Shown here: positions 33,401-41,276 of the stretch, one piece after another
How positions within the stretch are numbered: position 1 is the stretch's first letter
Layout of the letters: each line of letters begins with the position of its first letter
Source: Streptomyces graminilatus
GTDB taxonomy: Bacteria; Actinomycetota; Actinomycetes; Streptomycetales; Streptomycetaceae
Direction of reading: 5' to 3'
Assembly: GCF_001418565.1 (NCBI RefSeq)
Contig: NZ_LIQQ01000149.1
Location: 1-48,470, forward strand
DNA: 48,470 nt
Notes under the pieces: generated by a model
Seen by the model: the letters and a program-made list of their open reading frames with translations, nothing else
Databases searched by the model: none
Told to the model about the DNA's origin: nothing
Program-made: the position numbers and the translations under genes

Positions 33401-34209
33401 ACGATCCCGTCGACCGCCCGGTGCACCACACCGGTCGAGAACTTCTCCAACCGCTGCATGAACCCGTCGAAGCCGGGAGTCTGCATCCCCCCCGCCGCAA
33501 CGGTCATCAGACGGCTCAGCTCATGGGACGTACCACGCACCAGGCCGGACGTCTTCGGCAACAGGCCGGTGAACAGGGCCATCGACTTGGTGACGACGGG
33601 CATGGTGTCCCCGGCCAGCCCGTTAGACCAGTCCTGGTACTCGTCCTTCAGCCCGGACACCGCGACCGTCGCCTCACGCGCGGCGGGCGGCATCTCGGCC
33701 AGCATCCGCTGGTACTCGGCCTGCGCCGTGACCGCGGCCTGCGACCGCTCGCCCGTTTTCTTGACCGCGTCCTGGTACTTCTTGTTCGCCTGGGACGCCT
33801 CCGACAGGGCCTGGATCTGCGGAACGACCGCCGCCCCGAACGCCGCGACCGCCACACCGCCCGCCGCGACCGACGCCACCACAGGCGCCAGCGACGCCGC
33901 AGCCGGCACCGCCGCCGGGGCCAGCGACAGCAGGCCCTTCTTCAGCCCCGACGCGAACTCCTGCCCCTTGCGCTGGGCGGCAGAGAACTGGGCCGACATC
34001 ATGCCGGCCGCGTCGCCCGTCGCGACGAACCGACCCCGCACATCCCGCAGTTGCCCGTCCGCAGACCGCGTCAGCCCGGTCAGCGCCCCGTCGCCGTCGT
34101 TCGCGGCGGCGGTGAGGCGGCGGCCGAAGCGGTTGGCCGCGTCACCGGCACGGTCCAGGACCCGGGACATCCCATCCCGTGCGGTAAGGAGGAAATCCAA
34201 GGACGGCAT
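30472..34209 (-). CDS. Tail tape measure protein
   Basis: A 1245-aa protein, the longest gene here. It opens MPSLDFLLTARDGMSRVLDR, has several hydrophobic membrane-like stretches (APAAVPAAASLAPVVASVAA; GLLTTLFQLAVALKAIRLAG) and long coiled-coil regions, and ends in a Gly/Lys-rich phage-tail segment. Tape measure length sets tail length; at the usual 0.15 nm per residue this predicts a tail near 185 nm, without allowing for processing. ATG 34209 overlaps the frameshifted chaperone stop (TGATG) and has GGAGGGG upstream. Confidence 0.92.
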   Translation of the reverse strand: MPSLDFLLTARDGMSRVLDRAGDAANRFGRRLTAAANDGDGALTGLTRSADGQLRDVRGRFVATGDAAGMMSAQFSAAQRKGQEFASGLKKGLLSLAPAAVPAAASLAPVVASVAAGGVAVAAFGAAVVPQIQALSEASQANKKYQDAVKKTGERSQAAVTAQAEYQRMLAEMPPAAREATVAVSGLKDEYQDWSNGLAGDTMPVVTKSMALFTGLLPKTSGLVRGTSHELSRLMTVAAGGMQTPGFDGFMQRLEKFSTGVVHRAVDGIVHLSRAGKGSEVGSNVAKFMDYARAQGPAVGETLRDLTTALTHLLLSASDVGVGMLDIVNALAGLAAAVPSGLLTTLFQLAVALKAIRLAGTGMASVALGIAGVRTQIILAGSAAAGATGRVAKVTAAIGALSRGAKLAMAGTGIGLLILALGELSSRGKQAPPDVDKLTSSLQRLGRDGSVSGEAARAFGKNLEGLHGKVRALTDPSTTDKIQQFVVSIGGLADWDSTPVADAKANIDAIDKALAGMVSNGQADLAAAAVKRLTAEYGKGGRDTREFTRELGDYRDAIADSKFEQELAAESQGLFGAQAQKTRAALAAQKQSADGLRQSIVALNDVNRQGLSGMIGFEASIDAAAKAARENAGVLTMQGGKLNLAGEKSRAAATALNDLAAKTDEATASARESGASWQAVNGIYTRGRNALIKTAQAMGLTKAEARSLADQILKTPDKTARLKGNIEDLEAKVAAAKKRLGSVPPSRKAFVRGDISNLEYEISRAQQRLRDIDGKTAVTYVLMKTKTSNAGTVFHEGGNYATGGPIGFPRGGPISGPGTSTSDDIPIMASNGEYMINARSYAKHRALVEAINADKLGTGHGMGGAGAAVAQGLAGGMAGSSGLVKAGARRMAAEVTAGVREELEIRSPSKKTIALAKDAGRGLIVGLTGSRDKIRSTAADLANDIRKAFSGRKESGLVRMVTAQTNRLMSLAARRDRIAARIAEAKSYAREVTTNARGSAQLGNLGLEVVTGRTIKAALGNKLARIKRFTAYIKKLAARGLHKSLLRQVLDMGPEQGLAYAAALAEADKATLSGINKTESGLESATKGLGEIGADRLYDAGKNASKGFLKGLESQQKALERVMQRIALAMQKALRKALGIASPAKKMIPDGINTVKGVAVGVLQGLPHIDGAMQAVAGRMTGRAVAMRPVAGRQAVAAGTAGAGPVEIHIHVDGTVLDPVAVGRQIQTVLLEFKRARGGAALGLA

Positions 34210-34864
34210 CAGGTACTCCCCTCCGTGCGCTGGGATTCCTGGTGCCGCCAGATCCAGGCGGTCAGGCCGTAGAAGTCAGTGACGGTGAGGTCGTCGACGG
34301 CTGCGGGAGGGATGTGGAGGAGGTGAGCGAAGAGGGCGAGGTACTCGTCCCGGGCTCGCTCGATGTCGGGGCCGGGCTCGAACCCTCCGCCTCCGGCGGC
34401 GTCTGCGGGGCGGGGTCCTCCTCGGCCGGGGTCTCTTTTGGGGAAGGAGCCCGGGCCGCGAGGAGCTGGCGCGCGTGCTCGGGATCAAGGGCTGTTTCGT
34501 CCAGACGCGCGCTGATGATGCCCTCGATGACCTCCCAGTCCAGCGGCTCGTCCCCGTCGTCCATCTCGTCCGCCTTGGCCAGCGCGGTGTCGAGCCACCG
34601 CTCGATCTCGGCGTTGTCCATCCGGGAGGTCATCTCCGTGACCCCGGGATCGAACTCCCCGAACCGCAGCGACGGCTGGCTCCGCTTCTTGATGACCCAG
34701 ACGATGCCGCGCATCGCGTCCAAGTCATCGCGCCCCAGCCCGGCAAGGATGTCCTGCCACTTCATATCGACCGTGCGCTGCACGATCGACGCCTCCGACA
34801 CCTTCAGGCTGGACGCGTCGTAGTGCTCGGGCTCCCCGCCGCCCGGCGTGTAGACGATGATCAT
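34209..34864 (-). CDS. Tail assembly chaperone GT, made by -1 frameshift
   Basis: If ribosomes slip back one base at 34436-34442, the first 143 residues of the shorter chaperone are joined to 75 residues in the -1 frame, ending at the stop 34211-34209. The added part carries IERARDEYLALFAHLLHIPP and DFYGLTAWIWRHQ, a conserved-looking tail chaperone end that has no start codon of its own. Gene order (tail tube, this pair, tape measure) is the canonical place for G/GT. Total 218 aa. The GT protein should link tape measure to tail tube subunits during assembly. Confidence 0.85.
34262..34864 (-). CDS. Tail assembly chaperone G (unshifted product)
   Basis: A 200-aa acidic protein from ATG 34864 (AGGAG nine bases upstream). 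It begins MIIVYTPGGGEPEHYDASSL and has a helical chaperone core (IQRTVDMKWQDILAGLGRDD; DALDPEH... region near 140). After the slip site its tail becomes Ser/Thr/Pro-rich low complexity (TSTSPSSLTSSTSLPQPS), which is typical of the unshifted read-through and suggests that selection acts on the other frame there. Confidence 0.85.
   Translation of the reverse strand: MIIVYTPGGGEPEHYDASSLKVSEASIVQRTVDMKWQDILAGLGRDDLDAMRGIVWVIKKRSQPSLRFGEFDPGVTEMTSRMDNAEIERWLDTALAKADEMDDGDEPLDWEVIEGIISARLDETALDPEHARQLLAARAPSPKETPAEEDPAPQTPPEAEGSSPAPTSSEPGTSTSPSSLTSSTSLPQPSTTSPSLTSTA
34436..34442 (-). other. Slippery heptamer C_CCA_AAA for -1 ribosomal frameshift
   Basis: On the minus strand CCCAAAA lies in the phase X_XXY_YYZ relative to the G frame (codons TCC-CCA-AAA-GAG). 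Slipping back one base gives CCC-AAA with full re-pairing. The -1 frame is then open for 75 codons to the start of the tape measure gene. Confidence 0.88.
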
Positions 34865-34871
34865 GTTGCTC

Positions 34872-35387
34872 CTATTCGAGTTGCCGCCGCACGTCGTCCA
34901 GGACCCGCTCCACCTCGCCGGTGATACGCGCCTGATGTGCACGGACGGTCCTGTCCCACCACAGCGGGGTCGTTGTCTGCTGCGCCCATCGGCGCCGGTT
35001 ACGGAACACCGGGTGACGCAGCCTGCCTTCGTGGAGGCGGTTGACCACTGCCATGGGAAGGTCGGGCGGCAGCAGGCTCCGGTCGATCCACACGCGGGCG
35101 CCGGCCGATCCGCTCGTGGTGCGCACGCTGATCCGGATGGCCTCGGCGATCGCCGCCCGCAGCGGCCGTCGTGTCGGGGACGGCCCGCCACGCTTTCCGG
35201 ACCCTCGTCCCTGCGAGGTGATGACCAGCCTCCGCACGGTGTCCTGCAGGTCGTCACGCAGCGGCTCAGCGGCGCGCCGGGTGCGGCGCTGCATGCTGGC
35301 CCGGAGATTCTCGTGGCCCGCTGCCCGGAGCTGCCGCTGCAGTTCGAGTAGCTGGCCGGTACCGAGGATGCGAACATCGCGGACCAC
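34872..35387 (-). CDS. Minor structural protein (HK97 gp10-like neck/tail)
   Basis: A 171-aa basic protein: long helices at the N-terminus (GTGQLLELQRQLRAAGHENL; RRTRRAAEPLRDDLQDTVRR) and a C-terminal WWDRTVRAHQARITGEVERV helix. Size, charge, and place between tail tube and tail chaperones suggest a tail-completion or minor tail protein. GTG 35387 has GAGG upstream. Confidence 0.6.
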   Translation of the reverse strand: MVRDVRILGTGQLLELQRQLRAAGHENLRASMQRRTRRAAEPLRDDLQDTVRRLVITSQGRGSGKRGGPSPTRRPLRAAIAEAIRISVRTTSGSAGARVWIDRSLLPPDLPMAVVNRLHEGRLRHPVFRNRRRWAQQTTTPLWWDRTVRAHQARITGEVERVLDDVRRQLE

Positions 35388-35395
35388 AGCTCACC

Positions 35396-36382
35396 TCACA
35401 GCGTGACGTCCGTCGAGATGATCTCGATCTTGGGCTGGTTGGTGCCGTCGAAGAGCCCCTCGTACTGAAACGTCGGCTTCACCACACCGAACCCGTCGAC
35501 GCTCGGCGGGCCTTCGTTGAGGCGGATCGCGGGGAGGGTGATGCGGAACGTTTCGAAAAACGTGCTGGCGATCAGGGGGCCGACGAACTCCCACACCATG
35601 CTGGTCGCGCCGTCGGAGGTATGCAGGTCGTCGAGGGTGGTCGCGACGTAGTCGGAATCCAGGCTGCCGCTGATTTTCACCTGGTCGTTGCTGATGGGTT
35701 CTTTCTTCAGCGCCGACTGGTTGGCGTAGAAACGTTCGGTGTCCTGGGGCCGTTCGATCTTGCAGGACACCTTGCGGATGCCATCGAGCGCCGCCTCCGC
35801 ACCGAACGTGCCTGTTTTCAGCGCCATCTGCCCGAAGTGGAACGGCGCCATGTTCGAGTAGGAGGCTGCGGCCAGGGTCTGGCCTTCGTCGCAGTCCTTG
35901 CCGTCGATCTCGAAGGACCCGGTGAGCATCTCGCCCACCCCGCACGAGAACTCGCCCGACGTGACCTTGCAGCCCACGAACGTCTTGTCCGTGACAGTTC
36001 CACTGGTGAGAGGCACCCCCTTCTGGATCGTCAGGCTTTTGCCCGCCGTGTCCGCCAGAGTGTGCGTCTGCAGGTACGCGGCCGTCGCGCCCTGCTGCAC
36101 CGGTGTGACCGTTGTCCCCATCAGAGCCTGGATGAGCAGGCCCATGCCCTTGTTGACGATCTCCAGGTCGACGGCCCCGCCGGCTTCCTTCCGCGTGATC
36201 ACACGGCGCGACGACAGCGCCAGGAGACGGCCGGCCGCGATGCCCGCAGACTGGGCGGTCGTCTTCTTCAGGACCAGCGATTCCTTGGTGAACTCGATGA
36301 ATTTGGACGGCGCCACGAACGTGCCGTATGTGGACTCGGCGCTGATGCCGAGTTGGGCGCCGAGCCCGGATCCGATCCCCAT
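35396..36382 (-). CDS. Major tail tube protein
   Basis: A 328-aa protein beginning MGIGSGLGAQLGISAESTYG, typical of actinophage tail tube proteins (phiC31 type), with the FVAPSKFIEFTKESLVLKK segment and a beta-sandwich body (EFSCGVGEMLTGSFEIDGKD). It polymerises into the tail tube around the tape measure. ATG 36382 follows closely on the 71-aa gene. The C-terminal FQYEGLFDGTNQPKIEIIST strand is probably exposed. Confidence 0.85.
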   Translation of the reverse strand: MGIGSGLGAQLGISAESTYGTFVAPSKFIEFTKESLVLKKTTAQSAGIAAGRLLALSSRRVITRKEAGGAVDLEIVNKGMGLLIQALMGTTVTPVQQGATAAYLQTHTLADTAGKSLTIQKGVPLTSGTVTDKTFVGCKVTSGEFSCGVGEMLTGSFEIDGKDCDEGQTLAAASYSNMAPFHFGQMALKTGTFGAEAALDGIRKVSCKIERPQDTERFYANQSALKKEPISNDQVKISGSLDSDYVATTLDDLHTSDGATSMVWEFVGPLIASTFFETFRITLPAIRLNEGPPSVDGFGVVKPTFQYEGLFDGTNQPKIEIISTDVTL

Positions 36383-36385
36383 GGA

Positions 36386-36601
36386 TCAGCCCTCAGCCTT
36401 CTGCGGCCTGGCCGCGCTCGTCTTCCTCACAGGTACGGCCGCTTCGGCCTTCGGCTCTTCGACCGGCTCCCAGTTCGTGGTCTGGCAGACGTAGCCCTCG
36501 AACCTCGCGTCCGGGACCTCGACGACCTCGTCCGGCTCGACGGTCCGGCCCAGCTCGGGCACGGTCACCGGCTCCGGGCCCAGGTAGCGCACACGCGCCA
36601 T
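36386..36601 (-). CDS. Small phage protein, 71 aa
   Basis: MARVRYLGPEPVTVPELGRT followed by VEPDEVVEVPDARFEGYVCQ gives a compact beta fold seen in many actinophages between neck and tube genes; the basic C-terminus (RKTSAARPQKAEG) is flexible. ATG has AAGGGAG upstream. Probably structural or an assembly aid; no proven role. Confidence 0.7.
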   Translation of the reverse strand: MARVRYLGPEPVTVPELGRTVEPDEVVEVPDARFEGYVCQTTNWEPVEEPKAEAAVPVRKTSAARPQKAEG

Positions 36602-36615
36602 GACAACTCCCTTGT

Positions 36616-37113
36616 TCAGATGCGGGCGTGGCAGGTCACCGTGAACGCCAGGCCGGCCCGTACGCCCTGGTCGGTGTAGGACTGGCGCAGGACGCCCCGG
36701 GTGATGTGCGCCCACAGCACGGCGCCGTTCAGGTTCGGCGCGTCCGGGTTGGACCCCGACGCGCGGACCGCCATCTCCAGGACGCCGAACAGTTCGAACA
36801 CGCGGTCCCGGGCGGCGGCGACGCTGTCGTCGCCCGACCAGACGTCGATCACCCCGGTGATCGCGAAGTTCTCGTTCCTGGTGCGGGCGCCGGCGGCGTT
36901 GAAGTCCTGGGCGATCTCGACGGCCTGGTCGCCGTCGAAGGACCACCCGACGGCGATCAGGTCGTCCCGGGAGATGTCGTCGGTCGGCGGCCCGTCGATG
37001 ACCTGGACGCCCGGCGGACTGTCAGGGCCCTCCACACCGGGCTGCAGCTCCGGCCGCGCGCGCAGGATCGCCAGGAGCTGGGTGATCGCGTTGGGTACTG
37101 CGGACGTCGCCAC
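36616..37113 (-). CDS. Neck/tail terminator-like protein, 165 aa
   Basis: Features NAITQLLAILRARPELQPGV at the start, then PGVQVIDGPPTDDISRDDLI and a beta core with VIDVWSGDD and VLWAHITRGVLRQSY. The alpha/beta plan and the place just before the tail tube gene match tail terminator proteins that cap the tube and join it to the neck. GTG 37113 directly abuts the previous stop. Confidence 0.6.
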   Translation of the reverse strand: MATSAVPNAITQLLAILRARPELQPGVEGPDSPPGVQVIDGPPTDDISRDDLIAVGWSFDGDQAVEIAQDFNAAGARTRNENFAITGVIDVWSGDDSVAAARDRVFELFGVLEMAVRASGSNPDAPNLNGAVLWAHITRGVLRQSYTDQGVRAGLAFTVTCHARI

Positions 37114-37932
37114 CTATGCCGTCCCTGGAGGTAGTTGGTCCGGACTGAGCAGTTGCATCGCCCGGTTCGGAATCGCATATCCCAGGCCGGGGATGGGCTC
37201 GGTGACGTCGTAGTCGTCGCCGCCCCCACGCTGCTGCGTACGCCCCGGCCCCAGCCGTGTCCGCCACAGGTGCTGGAAGATCAGCTCAGCGGCGGAGCTG
37301 ATGTTCTCGGTGACGATGAGGCGTCCGGCCCGGTAGGTGACGCGCAGCGGCCCGTAGAAAAGGCCGCCGTTCTTCCGGCGCACGATGCCGTCCGCACCGT
37401 CCAGGTCCAGACCTCCCACCTCGTACGAGGTGCCGCCGTCGAGGACGGCCGCCACCGTGGTCAGCGACAGCGCCGGGATCTTCCGCAGCGCCAGGGCCTC
37501 CGCCTGGCGAACGTTGTGATCCTCGGTCACCGTGCGGGGTGCGACCGGGCCGACGAACCACTCGACGCACTTCGTGGTGGCGCCGATCCAGCGGCGCACC
37601 TCCTCGTCCTGCGACGCGGTGGCGAGCTTGATGTGGTTCTTCGCGTCGGCCAGGGAGAACACCCAGGTGAGTGCCGCCTCGCGGACATCGACGATGTCGG
37701 TGTACGCATGCGCCGGTCCGGTGAACACCCAGCGGACGGTGTGCCGTCCGGCCTGGGTGGTGACGTAGTCGGCCCGGTAGCTGCCGGTGTCGGTCTCCGA
37801 CACGGTGGGGGTGGCGGTGGTGCCGTCGGGCAGGGTCACCGTCACCACCGCGGCGGTGGCGGTGACGAGGGTGCCGGCCGGGCTGCGGCACTCCGCGGTC
37901 AGGCGCGCGGTCGCGCCGAGGTCGTACGGCAC
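37114..37932 (-). CDS. Head-tail connector protein with Ig-like head
   Basis: A 272-aa protein. Residues 1-90 are an Ig-like beta sandwich (ARLTAECRSPAGTLVTATAA; TPTVSETDTGSYRADYVTTQ). Residues 92-170 are the helical adaptor core (FSLADAKNHIKLATASQDEE then VRRWIGATTKCVEWFVG), as in gp6-type connectors. GTG 37932 with GGGGGTGAG upstream. It forms the ring below the portal. Confidence 0.75.
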   Translation of the reverse strand: MPYDLGATARLTAECRSPAGTLVTATAAVVTVTLPDGTTATPTVSETDTGSYRADYVTTQAGRHTVRWVFTGPAHAYTDIVDVREAALTWVFSLADAKNHIKLATASQDEEVRRWIGATTKCVEWFVGPVAPRTVTEDHNVRQAEALALRKIPALSLTTVAAVLDGGTSYEVGGLDLDGADGIVRRKNGGLFYGPLRVTYRAGRLIVTENISSAAELIFQHLWRTRLGPGRTQQRGGGDDYDVTEPIPGLGYAIPNRAMQLLSPDQLPPGTA

Positions 37933-37942
37933 CGCTCACCCC

Positions 37943-38593
37943 CTACCAGTCGCGGGTCTCGGGCGCCGGCTCCCCGCCACCGCCCCGCGAGAAGTCCGCC
38001 GCCCTCTCAGCCCCGGCCACGCCGCCGGCTGCGGCGTCGCGGGCCCGCGCGGCATCGAGGACCTGGTCGCGGTTCTTGGCGATCCCGGCCCGGTTCTGTC
38101 CTGCCGCCTCGGTGTCCAGCACGCGCAGCGCCTCCTGCTCTCCGACGGTGTCGAGGTAGGCGAGCACCTCGCGGTTGCTGTGCTCGTCGGGGTTGAACAG
38201 CACGTCCGGCTCCTCGGGGTCCTGGTTCTCCAGGTCCGCCGGATCCCGCTGCCCGGCCGGTACGCCGCCGTCCGTCGGCGGTGCGGGCAGGCGTACGGTG
38301 ACCCGCCAGCGTGACCAGGACAGGCCGTCGTCCTCGCCGTCCGGCGGCTCGGCCTCCTCGACCTGGGCGTCGATGACCTCGAGCTCCTGGCCGTCCTCGC
38401 CGACCACCACTGGCGCCCGGTCCTCGGCGGCGTACCGCACCTCCACCAACCGGTCACCGTCCTCGTCGGCGAGGACGGCGCGGTGCCCGTCGGCCCAACT
38501 GGCCGCTTCCTCGTCGCTGACGTCGACGACGTCGCCGGGGGCCCAGGAGAAGTCGGCCCCGGCGATCGCCTCCAGCACTCTGATGCGTGCCAT
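37943..38593 (-). CDS. Acidic phage head-region protein, 216 aa
   Basis: N-terminal 40 residues form a small beta domain (MARIRVLEAIAGADFSWAPG, DVVDVSDEEAASWADGHRAV). The rest is strongly acidic (DGEDDG, NQDPEEPDVLF) and ends in Gly/Ala-rich helices. Probably a head completion or scaffold-associated protein by position. ATG 38593 overlaps the previous stop (ATGA). No family recognised. Confidence 0.65.
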   Translation of the reverse strand: MARIRVLEAIAGADFSWAPGDVVDVSDEEAASWADGHRAVLADEDGDRLVEVRYAAEDRAPVVVGEDGQELEVIDAQVEEAEPPDGEDDGLSWSRWRVTVRLPAPPTDGGVPAGQRDPADLENQDPEEPDVLFNPDEHSNREVLAYLDTVGEQEALRVLDTEAAGQNRAGIAKNRDQVLDAARARDAAAGGVAGAERAADFSRGGGGEPAPETRDW

Positions 38594-38997
38594 CAGGGGT
38601 GCACCACCGGCGCGGTACGCGGGTTCGCCAGCACGACGTGCGCCCCGTACGTGCCGCCCGACGTCGTACCGGACGCGGTCACCGCGACGCGCAGGTAGCG
38701 CTTGAGGCCCTTGTAGCCGATGACGAACATCTTGTCGTCGTCGGCCGCCACGATGGACGGCTCCGTGCCCTGCAGCTCGGAGGCCGCCACCGAGGTGAAC
38801 GTGGTGTTGTCGTCGGACTCCTGCACGTCGACGGCGTGCGTGCCGTCGGTGATCGTCCCGGTGTGCACGACGACCATGGCGTCCTGGAACGCGGCACCGT
38901 TCAGGTACCGGTCCACGCCCGTGCCGTTCGCCGAGGCGGTGCGGGTGGCGATCGCCAGGGTGGCCCGCACGGTGATGTTGCTGTACGCGTCCCTCAC
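38593..38997 (-). CDS. Head decoration-like protein, 134 aa
   Basis: Beta-rich protein (NITVRATLAIATRTASANGT, VDVQESDDNTTFTSVAASEL, GYKGLKRYLRVAVTASGTTS) directly downstream of the capsid gene, the usual place for decoration or head-fibre proteins. GTG 38997 has AAGGAG upstream. Function by position and fold guess only. Confidence 0.6.
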   Translation of the reverse strand: MRDAYSNITVRATLAIATRTASANGTGVDRYLNGAAFQDAMVVVHTGTITDGTHAVDVQESDDNTTFTSVAASELQGTEPSIVAADDDKMFVIGYKGLKRYLRVAVTASGTTSGGTYGAHVVLANPRTAPVVHP

Positions 38998-39022
38998 GAC
39001 GCGCTCCTTCCTGTCAATGCCG

Positions 39023-39053
39023 ACGGGCCCAGAGCATCAAGCCCCGGGCCCGT
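39023..39053. terminator. Hairpin downstream of the capsid gene
   Basis: ACGGGCCC (39023-39030) pairs with GGGCCCGT (39046-39053) between the capsid stop and the next start. It may stabilise the capsid mRNA end or partly terminate transcription, which would raise the capsid-to-neck ratio. Confidence 0.55.
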
Positions 39054-39065
39054 GAGCGGAATTGG

Positions 39066-40310
39066 TCAGCTGGCGGGGTGCGCGTACAGGCGGATCGCGG
39101 ACGAGTCCTGGATCCCGCCGTCCATGCGGGAGAACCCGAGGAACCCGACCTGCAGGTACTCGGCGTACCGCTCCACCAGGCGCAGCGTCTGCACGGCCTG
39201 GACCTGGCGGATGACGTAGCCCGCCTTGAAGTCGCCGAACGCGATGGTCTTGGCGGATGCGGCCGGGACGGGCATCGAGTTGTCGAGGGTGTACTCGAAC
39301 CCGTTGATCGTGGACGGGAACCCCGGGGCCGGGATCGGCACCCACAGCGGTCGGCCCTGCGTGTCCTTCAGCTTGCGGATGACCTTCAGCATCGAGTCGT
39401 GCATCAGGTACCGGCCGTTGGGCCGGTACGCGCTGTCGACGGAGTGCTCGAGGTCGATCAGGTCGTCGTAGATGATCGACGTGACCTGGCCGCCGGCGCC
39501 GGTCTTGCCGACCGTGCCGCCGACGGTGAGTCCCTCGGGCTGGTCGACGCCGGTGCCCGTGGTCCACGCGCGGGCCGCACGGCGCCCGATGCGCTCGCCG
39601 AGCTTCTTCGGCACCCAGGTCTCCAGCCCGAACGCGGAGTCCTGCAGCAGCGACAGCGACAGCCGCACCTGCTTGGACGAGAAGATGTGCGCCTTCAGGG
39701 TCTTCCCGCCGAGCGCGATGTCCTGCTCGCCTGCGGCGATGTTCTCGCCGAGGATCTCGCCCTCGTTGCCGGTGTCGTCGTTCGACGGCCACTTCAGGTC
39801 CGCGCCCGTCGACGTGGTGATGACGTCGGCCAGTCCGAGCAGGCCACCGAAGGCCTTCATCGTCTCGGTCATGATGTTGCGGAACTCGTCCGGCACGGTG
39901 AACCCGCCAGCCGTGTCGATGCCCGCGCCCATCGCGCGCAGGTCGACCTCGTGGTCCATCATCATGTTCCGCTGGTCCGGCGTGAGCCGGTCCATGCCGC
40001 CACGCAGGTAGCGGCCGAACGCCTCTTCGTACCGCTTGGCCTGCTCCTCGGCGTCACCGCCCTTGCGGCCCTCGGGGTCACCGGTGGTGGTGATGATCCC
40101 GGACCGGTCGATCTTGTCGAGCGAGGCCATCTTGTTCAGGCGCTCGATGTCCTTCGAGACCTCGGTGAGCCGTGCCTCGGCCGCGTCCCAGTTGGCGCGC
40201 TCCTCGGCAGTCCAGTCGCGGCCCTCGCGCTCGGCGAGGTCCTGGATGTCCTGCATCCGCTGCCACGTCTTGTTCTGCTCTTCGACGAGCCGGGTGAGCT
40301 GTGCGGGCAT
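39066..40310 (-). CDS. HK97-fold major capsid protein
   Basis: A 414-aa protein. Residues 1-105 are a charged coiled-coil scaffold (delta) domain (LVEEQNKTWQRMQDIQDLAE; RLTEVSKDIERLNKM) that the protease removes. The HK97 core starts near DTAGGFTVPDEFRNIMTETM and contains FSSKQVRLSLSLLQDSAFGL, GRRAARAWTTGTGVDQPEGL and FGDFKAGYVIRQVQ, all family-typical. ATG 40310. It builds the icosahedral head. Confidence 0.93.
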   Translation of the reverse strand: MPAQLTRLVEEQNKTWQRMQDIQDLAEREGRDWTAEERANWDAAEARLTEVSKDIERLNKMASLDKIDRSGIITTTGDPEGRKGGDAEEQAKRYEEAFGRYLRGGMDRLTPDQRNMMMDHEVDLRAMGAGIDTAGGFTVPDEFRNIMTETMKAFGGLLGLADVITTSTGADLKWPSNDDTGNEGEILGENIAAGEQDIALGGKTLKAHIFSSKQVRLSLSLLQDSAFGLETWVPKKLGERIGRRAARAWTTGTGVDQPEGLTVGGTVGKTGAGGQVTSIIYDDLIDLEHSVDSAYRPNGRYLMHDSMLKVIRKLKDTQGRPLWVPIPAPGFPSTINGFEYTLDNSMPVPAASAKTIAFGDFKAGYVIRQVQAVQTLRLVERYAEYLQVGFLGFSRMDGGIQDSSAIRLYAHPAS

Positions 40311-40376
40311 GTCTGTTCCTTTCCAGGCATGCGAGAGACCCCAGCCGCCCGGCCGGGGTCTCGAGGTGGATACGGG

Positions 40377-41276
40377 TTATGAGGAGCTGCGCTGCAGGCC
40401 GTAGCGTGCGGCCAGTCCCCTCATGCGGAGTACGCGCGGCTCCTGGCCGGTCCGAGTGGTCTCTGCCGGCTCGGTACCGTCCGCGTCTGCGGGCGCGGTC
40501 TCCGGTGTGCTGGTCTCGCGAGTGGACTCACCCGGCTCGCCCTCGACCTGCATGAGTTCTGGTGCCTCCCGCGCCGCCGGCACGACGACGTCGGGGTCCG
40601 CGATGTCCTTGCCGACGAGCCGCAGGAGATCCCGAAGCTCCGGCCGGAACTTCGCGCGCTTCTCGATCGCGGCCTGGTCGCCGCGGCTGACGAGCGCGGA
40701 AGCCACGCTGGCGAGCTCCGCCTCGGTGTCCTCGTACGCCGGGAACGTCACCGCGCTGACCTCGATGAGACGGACCTCCAGGATCCGCCGGACCTCGACC
40801 TGGGCGGTCTGCCCGTTGAGCTCGACGTCCTCCAGCGCCCAGTCGTCCTTGACCACGTAGAACCCGAACGACATGCCGGTGATGTTCTTGTTCCGGACGT
40901 TCGCCTTCAGGTCCGACACGTACGACAGGCCTATGTCGAGGGCCGAGTCGACGGGCAGGCCCAGGGCGTCCTCGGCCAGCGCGAGGGTGCCGGCCGATAC
41001 CCGGGAGACCACGTAGTACGAGTCGTGGTCGATGAGCATCCGGGCGTCGCCCTCTTGGAGGGTTTTGGTGAATGCGCCCGGGGCGATCTCCTCATAGAAC
41101 CCCCACTTCAGGGGATTCCCGATCGCCGTACGCGAGTTGAACTTCGCCGCGTACCCGATGAACCGCTCACCACCGGCGGCGACCGTGTCCCCCTCGGCGG
41201 CCCGGATCGCGACCCCTGCCGTGGACAACGGCAGATGGCGGCGCTCCTCGGCCGTCGTCCTCGTCAGCGTCCTCAT
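40377..41276 (-). CDS. HK97 family prohead protease
   Basis: A 299-aa protein with the protease core in residues 35-190: FIGYAAKFNSRTAIG, EEIAPGAFTKTLQEGDARML, catalytic His84 in LIDHDS and Ser174 in EVSAVTFPAYEDTEA. It cleaves the capsid scaffold domain during maturation. The C-terminal 70 residues are Pro/Glu/Thr-rich and may be a self-cleaved or scaffold tail. ATG 41276 overlaps the portal stop (ATGA). Confidence 0.9.
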   Translation of the reverse strand: MRTLTRTTAEERRHLPLSTAGVAIRAAEGDTVAAGGERFIGYAAKFNSRTAIGNPLKWGFYEEIAPGAFTKTLQEGDARMLIDHDSYYVVSRVSAGTLALAEDALGLPVDSALDIGLSYVSDLKANVRNKNITGMSFGFYVVKDDWALEDVELNGQTAQVEVRRILEVRLIEVSAVTFPAYEDTEAELASVASALVSRGDQAAIEKRAKFRPELRDLLRLVGKDIADPDVVVPAAREAPELMQVEGEPGESTRETSTPETAPADADGTEPAETTRTGQEPRVLRMRGLAARYGLQRSSS

